From assembly GCA_963556145.1 (NCBI GenBank), contig OY744464.1, forward strand, positions 868,001 through 932,000: a stretch of DNA of 64,000 bases, in the 5' to 3' direction. The notes beneath the pieces were generated by a model, which did no database searches, was not told the DNA's origin, and was given only the letters and a program-made list of their open reading frames with translations. A program made the translations under genes and the position numbers. The stretch is from Hygrocybe punicea. Taxonomy: Eukaryota; Basidiomycota; Agaricomycetes; Agaricales; Hygrophoraceae. Shown here piece by piece: positions 32,189 to 42,460 of this stretch (its first letter is position 1; each line of letters starts with the position of its first letter).

Positions 32189-32623
32189 CGAAGACCTAAA
32201 AGAAAGAAAGAAACAAACAAACAAACAAACAAAAAGAAAAAAAAAAAAAAAAAAAAAAGGGAAGAGGAAAGAAAGAGGAAAAAAAGACTGAAAAAGAAAC
32301 TAGTCTACTCCACTGGGGTCTAGCAAAGGAGGTCCAAGACTGGGATCAAAGGGAATGGGAACTTGTCCAGAAAAAGATGGAAAGGAATCAGAGGGTTGGG
32401 AAAAGGCAGGAGAAACGTCGTGGACACAAGCTGGAAGTTTTGATGAGTTTCGCAAAGAGATTGTGGGAAGATGGCGAGGTTGTACTCGGAATGGGGAGTC
32501 GTCGAAATGTGTTGGGTATGGTTGACGACGAGGTGGGATTTTATGTACGGGGTATCTCGGGGGAAGGTTTTGAGGGTGGACACAGCGGTGACGGTAGCGA
32601 AGCGTGGACCATGGATTTTGCGC
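32189..32623 (-). other. Third element: noncoding 3' part
   Basis: A simple (AAAC)n/(A)n tract, T-rich on the sense strand, lies at 32195-32270. The rest is open in short biased frames only. Confidence 0.6.
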
Positions 32624-34513
32624 TCAGGGGTAGGTGAGGGTAGGGATGCTCTTCGGTCGCCAAATAGGGGCGTGGGTGGGGCGGGTGTCGCGCCAGGTAT
32701 GGTTTTGACAGGGAATGTTGAATGCAAGGACGGCTTGGGATTTCGGGGCAGGGATATTGTTGTGGTATGCTGATGGTGGTGTTTCCACGGGTTCCGTTTG
32801 CGTAGACGCGTCGGCATATCGTTTTGTGGCCATAGGTGGGTCTGCCTCGTGTGCAGTCGCAGGTCCGGTATGTGCCTCCGTGCTCGCGGGTTGTTGCTTT
32901 TTCTCATCTTGCCCTTTGATGTTTCGCCTCGGAGCACCATCCCTCTCATTTCGGTTCTCTCCTGCGAGGATCTCCGCGATTTGGGATGGCAGAGGCCATG
33001 CTCGGCCATCGTAGTGTGTTTGGTGGTTGTTGGAAGCGTGGTACGGTGTGGGGGCGAGATGCTCGCGTTGGGGGTTTGGTTTTGGGTCAGGGTAGGCGGG
33101 GATGGTGGGTCGAGACGGTGTAGGCACGAGACGTTCGTGTAGGAAGGGTTTCGAGGCCGATTTCACGGTGCTGGGAGTGGGTATGCCAGTGGGCGTTGAA
33201 CACTCGCGCTCGTGCAACCTTTTTGGGTCGGGGTGGGACAAGTTTGCAGGCTGGGATGGAATGGGCGCTGGACAGGGCTCTGGGGTTGGCTTTGCATTGG
33301 GGTTGGGTCTACACGCCGGGCGTTCGCGCTCACGGCCGCTTTTGGCGCTGGGGTTGGGGTATTTCGAAGGGAGCACGCGGCTGCGCTCTGCTCCGGGGTG
33401 CTTTGGGTTGGGGGTGGCGAGAGCCGCGGGCGCTGGGCATTCGCGTCCGTGCTCGGTTTGGAGGTGGTTGGCATTGTGGGACGGCGTGGTGGACGCGTTT
33501 GACGTGGGCTGGGGCTCGTCTTGGCACACCGGCATTGGCATCTGTGGTTTCTGGGTCAACGGGGGCGGGGCCGTACGTTGGGGTTGCGGCTGAGGTGCTG
33601 GTGGTGCTTCGCGGTGCTTCACGTTCGTTGGTGACGTGGCGGCAGCAGCTGGGCTGGACTGGGGTTCGTTTGGGCACACGGGTGCTCGCGTTGGCCGTTC
33701 CTCAGTCGACGTGGGTGTGGTTGGACGCTGGGGCCATGGTCCGGGTATTGAAGGCGAAGGCTGCAGCGTTGGGTGCAGCCGTGACGTGGCAGTTGTGTTG
33801 GGCGTGATGGGCACGCGTGCGGACGGCGTTGGGGCCTGCGAGACGGTAGACGGGGTTGCCGTTGACGTTGTGGGGACTTGGGGCGTGGTTGCGAGGGTGG
33901 GGGACGTGAACGTGGCAGTTGGCTTTGGGGCGCGTTCTGACGCGTTTTGCAGCGAGGGTGGGGCCATTTGGGTGGGCAATAACGACGTGGCGTGCTCAGG
34001 CGCGAACGTCGACGTTTCTGGTGGAGGTGGGCACGCTGTGGTGTGCTGGGGCGCGTTTTCGCGCGTGGATGCCGTTTGGATGCTTGGGTTGGGGTATTTT
34101 GGTGGGAGCTCGTGGCTGCGCTCTGCTCCAGGTTGTTTGGGGGTGGGGGTGGCGAGAGCCGCGGGCGCTGGGGATTCGCGTCCGCGCTCGGTTTGGAGGT
34201 GGTTGGCGATGTGGGACGGTGATGGTGGTGAGTTTCGGGGCCCGTACGTCGTTTTTGGCTTGACGCGGTTGGAACTAGCGAGGTGGGGCGACGGGGCTGT
34301 TGAATGTTCACGTTTGGAGGTGCCGGGTGGTGTTCGAGTGGCGTTGCCGGGCACCGGGGCAGTGGGCGTCGTGGTTGCTCTCATTGGGGTCCACGTCGCT
34401 GTGGGCTGCGTGTGGTTGGCGTGGGCCGTTGGCGATGTGGTTTGCGGTTCGTTTTTTATAGTGGTTTTCCGCCGCGTTTTTTCCTTCTTCGCTCGTTTCT
34501 TTTTAGTAGTCAT
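32624..34513 (-). CDS. Proline-rich protein of the third LTR element (629 residues, open)
   Basis: The frame is uninterrupted from ATG at 34513 to the stop at 32624. I chose this ATG because it opens the basic block TTKKKRAKKEKTRRK; the frame is open further upstream but without an ATG that I could find. The remainder is Pro, Thr, Ala and Ser in imperfect repeats, for example RPSPAPAALATP-like and SRVLPSKYPNPS units. Near the C-terminus comes YADASTQTEPVETPP, sharing the TQT motif with the other two members. No protease, polymerase or zinc-knuckle motif is present. By position it takes the place of gag, and it may package the element RNA, but this is inference. The opposite strand is also largely open, a result of the base composition. 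Confidence 0.7.
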   Translation of the reverse strand: MTTKKKRAKKEKTRRKTTIKNEPQTTSPTAHANHTQPTATWTPMRATTTPTAPVPGNATRTPPGTSKREHSTAPSPHLASSNRVKPKTTYGPRNSPPSPSHIANHLQTERGRESPAPAALATPTPKQPGAERSHELPPKYPNPSIQTASTRENAPQHTTACPPPPETSTFAPEHATSLLPTQMAPPSLQNASERAPKPTATFTSPTLATTPQVPTTSTATPSTVSQAPTPSARVPITPNTTATSRLHPTLQPSPSIPGPWPQRPTTPTSTEERPTRAPVCPNEPQSSPAAAATSPTNVKHREAPPAPQPQPQRTAPPPLTQKPQMPMPVCQDEPQPTSNASTTPSHNANHLQTEHGRECPAPAALATPNPKHPGAERSRVLPSKYPNPSAKSGRERERPACRPNPNAKPTPEPCPAPIPSQPANLSHPDPKRLHERECSTPTGIPTPSTVKSASKPFLHERLVPTPSRPTIPAYPDPKPNPQREHLAPTPYHASNNHQTHYDGRAWPLPSQIAEILAGENRNERDGAPRRNIKGQDEKKQQPASTEAHTGPATAHEADPPMATKRYADASTQTEPVETPPSAYHNNIPAPKSQAVLAFNIPCQNHTWRDTRPTHAPIWRPKSIPTLTYP

Positions 34514-34716
34514 TTGTGTGGCAGTGGATCGAGAAAATGAAAATGTTTGATGTTTGGAAAATGGTTCGGTGCTCGGAAAATTGCTTGGTGTTCGGGAAAC
34601 TGCTCGGTGTGCTGTGCTCTGTGCTCTGTGCTCGGTACACGTAAAATCGCTGGGGTGCTGAAAATTCACTGGAGATCACAGGAAGTCGCTGAAAATTGCT
34701 GAAGACTGAGGCTGTG

Positions 34717-34738
34717 TTCGAATCCGCTCTCATCACCA
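34717..34738 (-). promoter_or_regulatory. Primer-binding site of the third LTR element
   Basis: On the minus strand, TGGTGATGAGAGCGGATTCG follows the LTR after ACG. Its complement, CGAATCCGCTCTCATCACCA, looks like the T-arm and acceptor end of a tRNA including the terminal CCA. Confidence 0.78.
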
Positions 34739-34741
34739 CGT

Positions 34742-34896
34742 TGGAGTGGTACGGAGGTACCGCTCCGAGGGCTAGCTGGAGAGTCTCGCTGGAGAGCTGG
34801 CGAGGAAGGCTTGATTGGGACTGACTACTGACAGGGATCTATCTACAACGAACCGTGGGAGCCTCGTCACGTGACTAGGCACTCGCTACCACTCCA
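34742..34896 (-). repeat. 5' LTR of the third element
   Basis: Partner of 31996-32150. It contains a CACGTGAC motif and AGGGATCTATCTACAACGAA, likely promoter and transcript-start material, though neither was demonstrated. Confidence 0.93.
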
Positions 34897-34961
34897 CCGG
34901 CTGGAACCGAACCGGTGGGTCACCGGGTTGACCCGGACCCGTGTTAAACACTACCGGTGGC

Positions 34962-37900
34962 ACACAGTCCAGCATTCTGGTGGCACACAGATTGGCCTAT
35001 ACACTGTAGTCCTCTTCACATCTCTTCCACTGCCATTCCCTACCTCTTCCCCCTCAGTGGCCACTATGCCCTCCTTCAGCATCTCAACTTCTACCTCACC
35101 CTCCTTTTTGCTCCATACACATGTCCATTGTCCAGGTTTATAGCTCGCAGGCAGGGCATTTGCAGCAGCCATGTCAGTTGTGGCTGTCACAGCCATACAT
35201 GCCCTCAGCCTCCCCTCCATTGCCTTCCAGCACAACACCAACAACCACCACCCCAGCATGCCCGTTGTCCTCAGCCTCAATGTGGGGGGTGTGTGTTGCA
35301 TTCCCATACCTGCGGCCCTCATCCTCATGCCTATGCTCGCATGGGCACCTGCACTGTGTGACTCCCCTGCCCAGTGACTCTTCTGCCTATAGGACACCTT
35401 CATCTCTCTTGCTACTACTGCATGTACATTTGCCACACTCACCTGGATATATTCCAACGTGACCTGCCCCAATGGATGAGGTTGTGTTTTGTCTTCTACA
35501 TTAATGTGTAATACACAAACACCATGTAGCCCCCACTGTGCACCTATGGAGCTGACACCAGTAGCTCAATTGTATTCAGCAAATGGTTTGGCATAGTATG
35601 GGATGTCAATATCACCATTCTCTGTGCTATCACACTAACAATTCCACAGTTGGTGCCAAATGCCTTATTATGCTGTTTCCAATAATGTACCTGACATCTT
35701 AGAACATTTACTGGCTGTGCAACTTGCCAAACAAACCCATATCCCAGCATCATATTGGGAGTATCTCACATCTACAGGCATGCCAAAGGCACAAGGGCAT
35801 GTTCCAATGGTCACTCCTAGTGCGGTTAGTGGGTAGTTCTGTTAGTGGTTAGCAGTTAGGCTTTAGGTGGTTTACTTAGTGGTTAGTATTATCATTAGTT
35901 AGTTTAGTTTTTGTTCTTCTCTTTCTGTTGCTGTTCATCAATTTCATCTACAGAACAAGGTGTCAATTCTTCCAAGACTATATATTCTCTGCACCTCACA
36001 GTGCAACCTCCACCTTCAGCTGCCAGCATATGCATGCACAGAACCCTAAAACATATTCTCCATTGACATGATTGGTCATAACAATCACAATTGAAAGTGG
36101 TTAGAGGTGATGCAAGCTGTTGAGTGTTTCACTTAGAATTTTCATCATGCTCAGCATAATCATACTAGTATAGGACAACCTGACATCCCATGCTGCACTA
36201 ATGCCACACTTCTTTTCTGGTGAAGATGATGCCAGGAAGGATTGCAGTACCTGTGCCATTTTTCCGTAGTTGCCTGAGGACATTGAGTAGAGATGAAAAA
36301 TTGATGTGATGCGACAAATTCTCCATAGAGTTGCTGAGGGTGTTCTAATTGCCACCATGGCACATTTGCCCAGGTATGTTACATCCCTGATCCTATTTCT
36401 TTGCAATCTAGTTTGTGTTGTGGACAGGTTACAATATTCAGTTATGATAAAACAGCTGCATGATATTCTATAATAACAGAGAAGTTAGGTACTGTTAATT
36501 TTCACCCTGCAAACACAGGGGTTAAACATTAAACATGTAGAGCAGAAGTATGACTCTACACAATACATTGACAGACCGGTATAGTAGATGTGCCTGGGCT
36601 GTCACATGACCCAGTTTGCATGGTTGACCTTAGTCAGTAGGCTTTCTGATGTAGTAGACAGTCTCATCCTTCAATATCAACTCAGTTCCACTCAATTCCT
36701 GTGGGACCTCTCTACTGGTGTTACTGAGCCCGGGAAAATTTAGGGCTTTAGCAGTTACCTTCTCACTTGATTCATTTTACCGTGATTATCACACATAAAT
36801 GCACTGGCCATTTTAACTCTTAAAGTTACCTCTAGAATCTGCAGGTGACAACTTTGAGCTTGTGATAATCATCCAGTTCAACTTGTATCTGTTTTTATAA
36901 TTCCGTGTATATCCAATCCACTTTACCAAGTGGTTTTGCCTTCAGATGAATTTGTGACCTAGGTTAACCAATCCTTTTACTGCCAACACATTGTTTCCTG
37001 TCATTGTCCAATTGTCAGCTGCCTTACATCTACTGTTTCAAAATGTGGGTTAACAACTGCTGTCTCAATTTACCTGACCAAATTTGTTGTTAGGAGCCAA
37101 CCAGTCATTCCAAAAGTATGCAGGAGAGCTGATGCAACCCAGCCCACTACTTGGTGGGCCATTATTGTTGTGTTGCACATGATGTATTCACAGTCATGTT
37201 GTGCAAACAGTTACAGTTCAACATTCAACAGTTGTGTTGAATCACCATGCCCAGGTTTCCAGGAACTACAACTAACAATGCACTTCCTAGTAACTTTCCT
37301 GCTCAACGAGATGGAGTACTCAATGGTGCTGGATGGATGGCCATGAAAAAAAAGGTGCCATTTTCTATCCAAACATTGCCACAATCCCACCCCATTCTAC
37401 TCATCACCAGTAACTCATGTTTCATACAAGAGCGGTGTATGACCAGACTTGGGTTTGTTTCATATGAATCCTGGTTCCCACCCTCCTGATCAAGTTATCC
37501 TTTGGCATCATTTGCTTCTGCTGTTTTTTTATTTGATTTTTAGTAACACTCCTATTCCACAGAGAAAAAGAGTTGATCTCCAACCATCTAAGCTTGACAA
37601 GGTGGGAAAGGCCACTGTCAAGTGTTTGATATAAGAGGAGTCAGGCAAAATTATGCTGGCTGATGCGTGAGTCATTTATCATTCAACAGTGTATCATAAT
37701 AACTGGCACAACTTACTGCTCAATGCAGGACTTGGGTGTGGTTCGGTAGATATTGTGGCATGATTACAAGAGGTGCTCCCAGTGGTACCATCAGGAGAGT
37801 CACAGGTGCTGGTATCAGATAGTATTTGCAAGTGGATCGGGATGTTGTGTTCATGCCTGATTTTACTAAGAATATTGGTAGCTGTCGAAAGACAGGCCTC

Positions 37901-38364
37901 TAATGTGATGAGGTTTATATGCAGGGATCTCTGCCAAACTTGTCACCTCATGCATTAATGTGGTAGTGAATAAGCTGACCTGTTTTTTACACTCGATAGC
38001 CTGCTGCTGTCCCTCCTCTGGATCCATCCTGCAAATAGAGAAATAAATGCAGTGTTGAAAAAAAAATGATGCTTATGTAACTTTCCCCCTGCCAGTCATT
38101 CTGAGGGCCTTGATCCTGGCTACTAGATCTCAGGCATTCTAAGCAGTGTGCATATTGGTGTCGAGGGCTGCCACAGTACACGTAGCACACTATATACCGC
38201 AATGGGTGAATGAATGCACAGGCTTGTAATTAAATAATATGTCCCGGTTTGAACCACTCACTGCTGATCAGCTTGAGAAAGCTCCTTTGAAGCCAAGCAG
38301 GGGGACTTCAATTTGACAGATGAGTATGGATATTTCCTAACCCACATTTTTTGCTACATAGCCA
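34962..38364. other. No recognisable gene
   Basis: Open frames at 34951-35472 run on both strands and have Pro/His/Ser-biased composition, like the low-complexity genes elsewhere here. Beyond 35500 only short frames occur. No terminal repeats with target duplications were found. A CT/TAGTGGTTAG-type short repeat lies near 35820-35890. Confidence 0.45.
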
Positions 38365-40257
38365 GTGCCATATAGAGAGCAAGACTTGAGCACTCCTGCT
38401 AAGAAGAGAAAAGTACGACCACAGCAAGTTGTCCATGATAAGGATGGAAATATCTCTGAGTGGAAGCAGCATTGCTTAGACCATGAGATGGAGGGGTTTT
38501 TGTGTGATGCCAATATCAACTGTGGTTTGTGTAATTTTCTTCCTATCCCTGGCAAGGCTGACTGTCTCCAGTAAAATTTGTGAACTTCAACTTTTGAGCC
38601 ATCATCACTAATAAAAACTTAGCAAAGATAGTGTATTGCACGGGTAACCCCCGGGTATTTTTGGCTGTACCCGTACCCGCACCCGTTGTACCCGTGGGTA
38701 CAATACCCGCGGGTTGTACCCGTCATTTTAAGCCCGGGATCGTCCAAAACGGTCAAGTATTGAGCTAGATATGCTCAAAATACTCCAATGAGGTATTTTG
38801 AGCATATCTAGCTCAATACTTGACCGTTTTGGACGATCCCGGGCTTAAAAAAAAGCTGGCGGGTCCAGGAATCCGTACCCGTACCCTACCCGTACCCGTA
38901 CCCGTGGCAAAACCCGCGGGTTTACCCGTATCCGTGCAATACACTAAGCAAAGATGCTGCCAAAAATTCCAGAGGAGTTAATTACTTGGGAAGATGCAAT
39001 TCCAAGATCTGGCAACAGCTCTGACAATGAGTTGCTGGTAATATATCTCCCAAATTCAATTGCAGAGCTATGTTTGATATATCTGCCTTTCTAGCCAACA
39101 TTATTTGATTTTCTCATGCCTTTCCTTTAGCATAATCTTAACAACAACATTTCCAAACATCTCAAAGTCTTTCTACTGCACAAATACCAGATGGTGAACA
39201 GTAAGGGGAAAAAGTCCATTTATATCAATAGACCTGGTGAGGTCTCTGGAGAGTTGCGTGTTGTGAGAGGTTGGACAGCGTTAGGTTGGAAGGTGCCTCT
39301 CTGTATGGTTTTCTTTTATTTTTTCAGTTGCTAACTTATTATCTAGGGTGCTACCAATGTAGTCCCATGTCCTGAATTTGTCTTAAGTGGCAGGAAAATG
39401 AATGTGACATGCACCCCTTGTGAAGGATTTACAACCACTCTCATACCACATCAACTCAATCATCAAACACACTAACCCCAAACATTTTAAGCAGGCACAA
39501 TTAGTACAAGAAGCAGCAAAATGTGCTATCCCCTGCTACTGTGCCATCTGTGCTGTGGATCCTCTCATGTATGAAGGGTGTGAGCTGTTGGTGAAATGGA
39601 AGTCACATCTACATCAAGATCGTCAGGACCCTCCCTGGGGATAAGCAGCTATGTCTAGTGTTGGGTACCATAAGGGAGGTCACTGCAAACTCCCCCATCT
39701 CAGTCTCCACATGTGTTTTGAGCCTGGAGACATTATGCACCTATGTGGATGAATTATCCCTCATGAGATTGAAGACTGGATCGGCTAGTGCATCACTATT
39801 TCTCATTTCACACATTCCAGCATATGGAGGGCAATGGGAAATTACACAGCCTTTGAGGGGTGTGGAAGGGAAGATTCTGATTCAGAAGATGATTAAGTCT
39901 TATACATGTAAACTGAGGCAGATTTCTCAGCACATAGATATTTTGCTCAAATGGTTTAATGTCATGATTGTCAGGTTGCTGAGCCAGGTGCAAAAAGTCT
40001 GTAAGGGGACTAACTGTTCCAACTCGGTAATGGTTATTATGTAAGCAACTGTAAAGTGGATAGAGGCAAATGTATGGGATATGAATCTTGCACGATGGGT
40101 AGTTTCCAAACACCAACCAATGGGTTGCATCTTTAGGGTTTGGATGGAAAGAAATCACAAAGTTGAGGAAGAGCTGTCCATTGGATCGATCTATAGCATA
40201 GTCCCAATCCATTCTGGGATACTCCCTCATCAAAGCTTGATAGAGGTCATCCTCCAC
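38365..40257. pseudogene. Scattered decayed coding fragments, family unknown, broken by a MITE
   Basis: On the plus strand, 38365-38576 encodes STPAKKRKVRPQQVVHDKDG, then HCLDHEMEGFLCDANINCGL with a Cys/His pattern. Further plus-strand pieces lie at 39420-39644. On the minus strand, 40257-39808 encodes DLYQALMREYPRMDWDYAID. These are interrupted by stops and by the MITE at 38629-38946. I cannot name the genes. Confidence 0.3.
38629..38946. mobile_element. Second copy of the 318-bp hAT-type MITE
   Basis: The ends are TAGTGTATTGCACGGGTA left and, inverted, TAGTGTATTGCACGGATA. AGCAAAGA flanks both sides exactly (38621-38628 and 38947-38954). It is nearly identical to 30916-31233 in reverse orientation. 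Confidence 0.93.
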
Positions 40258-40290
40258 CGTAAGGCCTTCAGAGCTTCAAAAGTCACAAAC

Positions 40291-40846
40291 TGTTAGAGGC
40301 GTGCAACTCCAGAAGGATCGGAGTTCTTCGGAGGAGCGGAGACGTCAACTCTTGAAGTAGGTTCACTACTTCCTTAAGTCGTATTGAGAAGACGTGGACG
40401 GAGCGGAGTTAGTCCGGAGTTCCGGACTAAGTACTAAGATAACTAATGAGCTTAAGGGAAAGCCTTAAGTTTGAGAGTGGGTAAGAAATAAGGAACTCAA
40501 GTTAATTTTCTGAACGGAGTTACAGGACATTGTAGTTCTAGTTTATATACTTGGTAGACTAATTGTCATGTCCTTGGAGACGTGAAGACAATATGAACTC
40601 CGGAAAGAGGACCGGAGTTCGGAAGAAAATAAAAGGGATAAAAGGTTGCTATGTACGGTGACAAGTAAACAAAGGGGAGGAAGAGAAAAGGAGGTCGGAG
40701 TAAACGGAGATGGGGAAGAATAGTAATTAACAAGAGAAGAACAATAACGTACGCGAGAAGATAAGATAAGATAAGATAAGATAAGTCGGCGGAAAAGTCC
40801 GGAGCGGAGTTCGTCGGAATCCGGCGGAGCTGCATGGGATATGACA
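40291..40846 (-). repeat. Solo LTR (556 bp) with 5-bp target duplication
   Basis: It starts TGTTAGAGGCGTGCA and ends GATATGACA. CAAAC flanks both sides (40286-40290 and 40847-40851). It contains (GATAA)n near 40765. The partner at 47026-47524 is in opposite orientation. The 5-bp duplication and size suit a Ty3/Gypsy-type LTR whose internal part was lost by recombination between LTRs. Confidence 0.88.
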
Positions 40847-40851
40847 CAAAC

Positions 40852-42460
40852 AAAGAGAAAGGAACCAAAGAGATCGAGATTGTCAGGATTTTCCCTAATG
40901 ATTTTCTTCATGCAATACTGCAAATCATCAAGGGCAGAAGCACAAACAGGAGTGGTTTTGGTGTCCATAAATCTATGATTTACTAAAGCCTTCCATCTTC
41001 ACTCATCCAGAGTAAAATCTGTATACTCCAAACAGCCAGGAACTGTGGAGGCAATGATGGAAGGGAGCACGACCTCTGTAAACCACAATGATTGCACTTT
41101 GAAAGGAATCCAATCAACTCAAAAGCCCCTGAACTTATTCTGGTGGATCATTCTTGGAAAGAACACATGCTTCCTGCTTCATCTCCAAGATGTGCAAAGT
41201 GAGTGTGAGATATTCCAGGCAAAGGAAATGATTTGGATAGCCACTCTAATCAACCACCACTGTCTTTGTCTATTTCTTAAAGTCAGAGTCAATTCCAAGT
41301 TCACAATGTAAAAGAGGGCATCATCTTGGTTGCGAAGCCAATGGTGAAGGAGATAAAAGTTGATTATGGTTTGATCCAACCCCTTTCCAACATCCAAAGT
41401 CTGAATCCCCAACAGAGCAACACTCCACATCATAGGATTACAAAGAATCAGGTTTTGAAATAAACATAAATGAGGCTGAAAACTGAGCTATGGAATTGTT
41501 TAAACTGACCTTGGTCATACTTTTCATTGTTACTAGGCCTACGTTCATTATGGGATTCACCAACATTAGATAATAGATATGGAGTGATTGGTATTCCAGT
41601 CTTCAAGTTGCAAAGGCACAATGTCACCAGAAGGCTGATAACCATCTGAACTGTCAGAGTGTGTGAAATCATCGGAGGAAGAGGAGAAAGAGGTAAAAAT
41701 TTGAGAATGCAACCCAGCTAATCCATCAAAAGCTGATTCCAGTTGCTTATGAGTCAACTGAGAGGCCTGAGAGGAGGTCAGGATGGATTTCCATGCAGGA
41801 TTGACAGACAATGAGTCCATAGGATCAGAAGAAGATGATGATGAGGAAGCTCTGGAAGCTATAAAGTCCAGCTTTCCTTGAAATTCTTTTGCTACAGAGA
41901 GCAGATCGTCAGAAAATTTGGAATCTGATAAAGTCAAAGAGTCAGACATGATGATGGAAAGCAAGATACAATATGTAATACAGGCACAACCCCCAACCTA
42001 CATGAGGCATCATAATAACATAACAAATGAAATTACTAAATTCAACTACGTGTGCAATAAGAACATTCATAATACACAGGTTTATCACCCAAAACTCTTC
42101 TCACATACTTTTTGCTGAGATTTTGCAGAGAACATTTCTCCTCCCCTTTATCAGCCTCAGAAAACAACCATCTGGAAAAAAGTTGCTGTTCACCATTGCC
42201 AACCAATCCACGAATTGAACAAAGTCCCTGCTCTATTGGTTTCATTGCAATAGATAAGAGATCTTCATCAACACCAACAGAAGGAGATTTTAAGCCCATT
42301 ATTTCAAATGTAGGTTCCTCCTGTTGGATCTCCATATACTCTGTGTGAAACCACATCTGACAAGTGGAACACCAATGCTGAATGTCACTTTCTGGTGCAT
42401 ACAATCCACGACAACCTATGACACAGGATGATTTGACCTTCTGAAAATTTGTGAAAATTT
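40852..42460 (-). pseudogene. Decayed gene with a PHD-like finger and a possible Ulp1-type protease region
   Basis: On the minus strand, near 42430-42330, CVIGCRGLYAPES..HWCSTCQMWFHTEYM has the Cys/His order of a PHD or related finger. A GTATGT donor and then a Ser-rich exon (41955-41580: SDSLTLSDSKFSDDLLSVAK, SDPMDSLSVNPAWK) follow. Then comes GLDQTIINFYLLHHWL near 41370 and RQRQWWLIRVA near 41260. The spacing of the last two recalls C48 (Ulp1) SUMO-protease folds (..D..INFYL.. then HW..V), but the catalytic His is not visible and stops are frequent. Such genes commonly belong to fungal DNA transposons. The assignment is tentative. Confidence 0.35.

Larger units (their letters stand above)
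31996..34896 (-). mobile_element. Third LTR element of the proline-rich family, intact structure
   Basis: The two 155-bp LTRs look identical; each starts TGGAGTGGTA and ends with the inverse TACCACTCCA. CCGG flanks both sides (31992-31995 and 34897-34900). Read on the minus strand: 5' LTR (34896-34742), ACG spacer, primer site TGGTGATGAGAGCGGATTCG, one long proline-rich reading frame, pyrimidine run (over 20 T), 9-bp stem-loop, polypurine tract, 3' LTR. Polymerase, integrase and protease are absent. Identical LTRs imply a recent insertion. Confidence 0.92.
28604..34953 (-). mobile_element. hAT transposon (6350 bp) with its own transposase, containing two later insertions
   Basis: The right end, inverted, is TAGTGTTTAACACGGGTCCG. 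The left end reads TAAGGTTTAACATGGGTAAC, a decayed version of the same. The flanks CTGGTGGC (28596-28603) and CCGGTGGC (34954-34961) match in 7 of 8 bases. Inside are a four-exon transposase gene, a 318-bp MITE in its second exon and a 2.9-kb LTR element upstream of its start. Removing both leaves about 3.1 kb, a normal size for an autonomous hAT. Confidence 0.88.

Noticed and set aside
33636..34550. A 304-codon plus-strand gene
   Set aside because: It is the antisense of the proline-rich frame, open because of base composition, and runs against the LTR, primer site and polypurine tract orientation.
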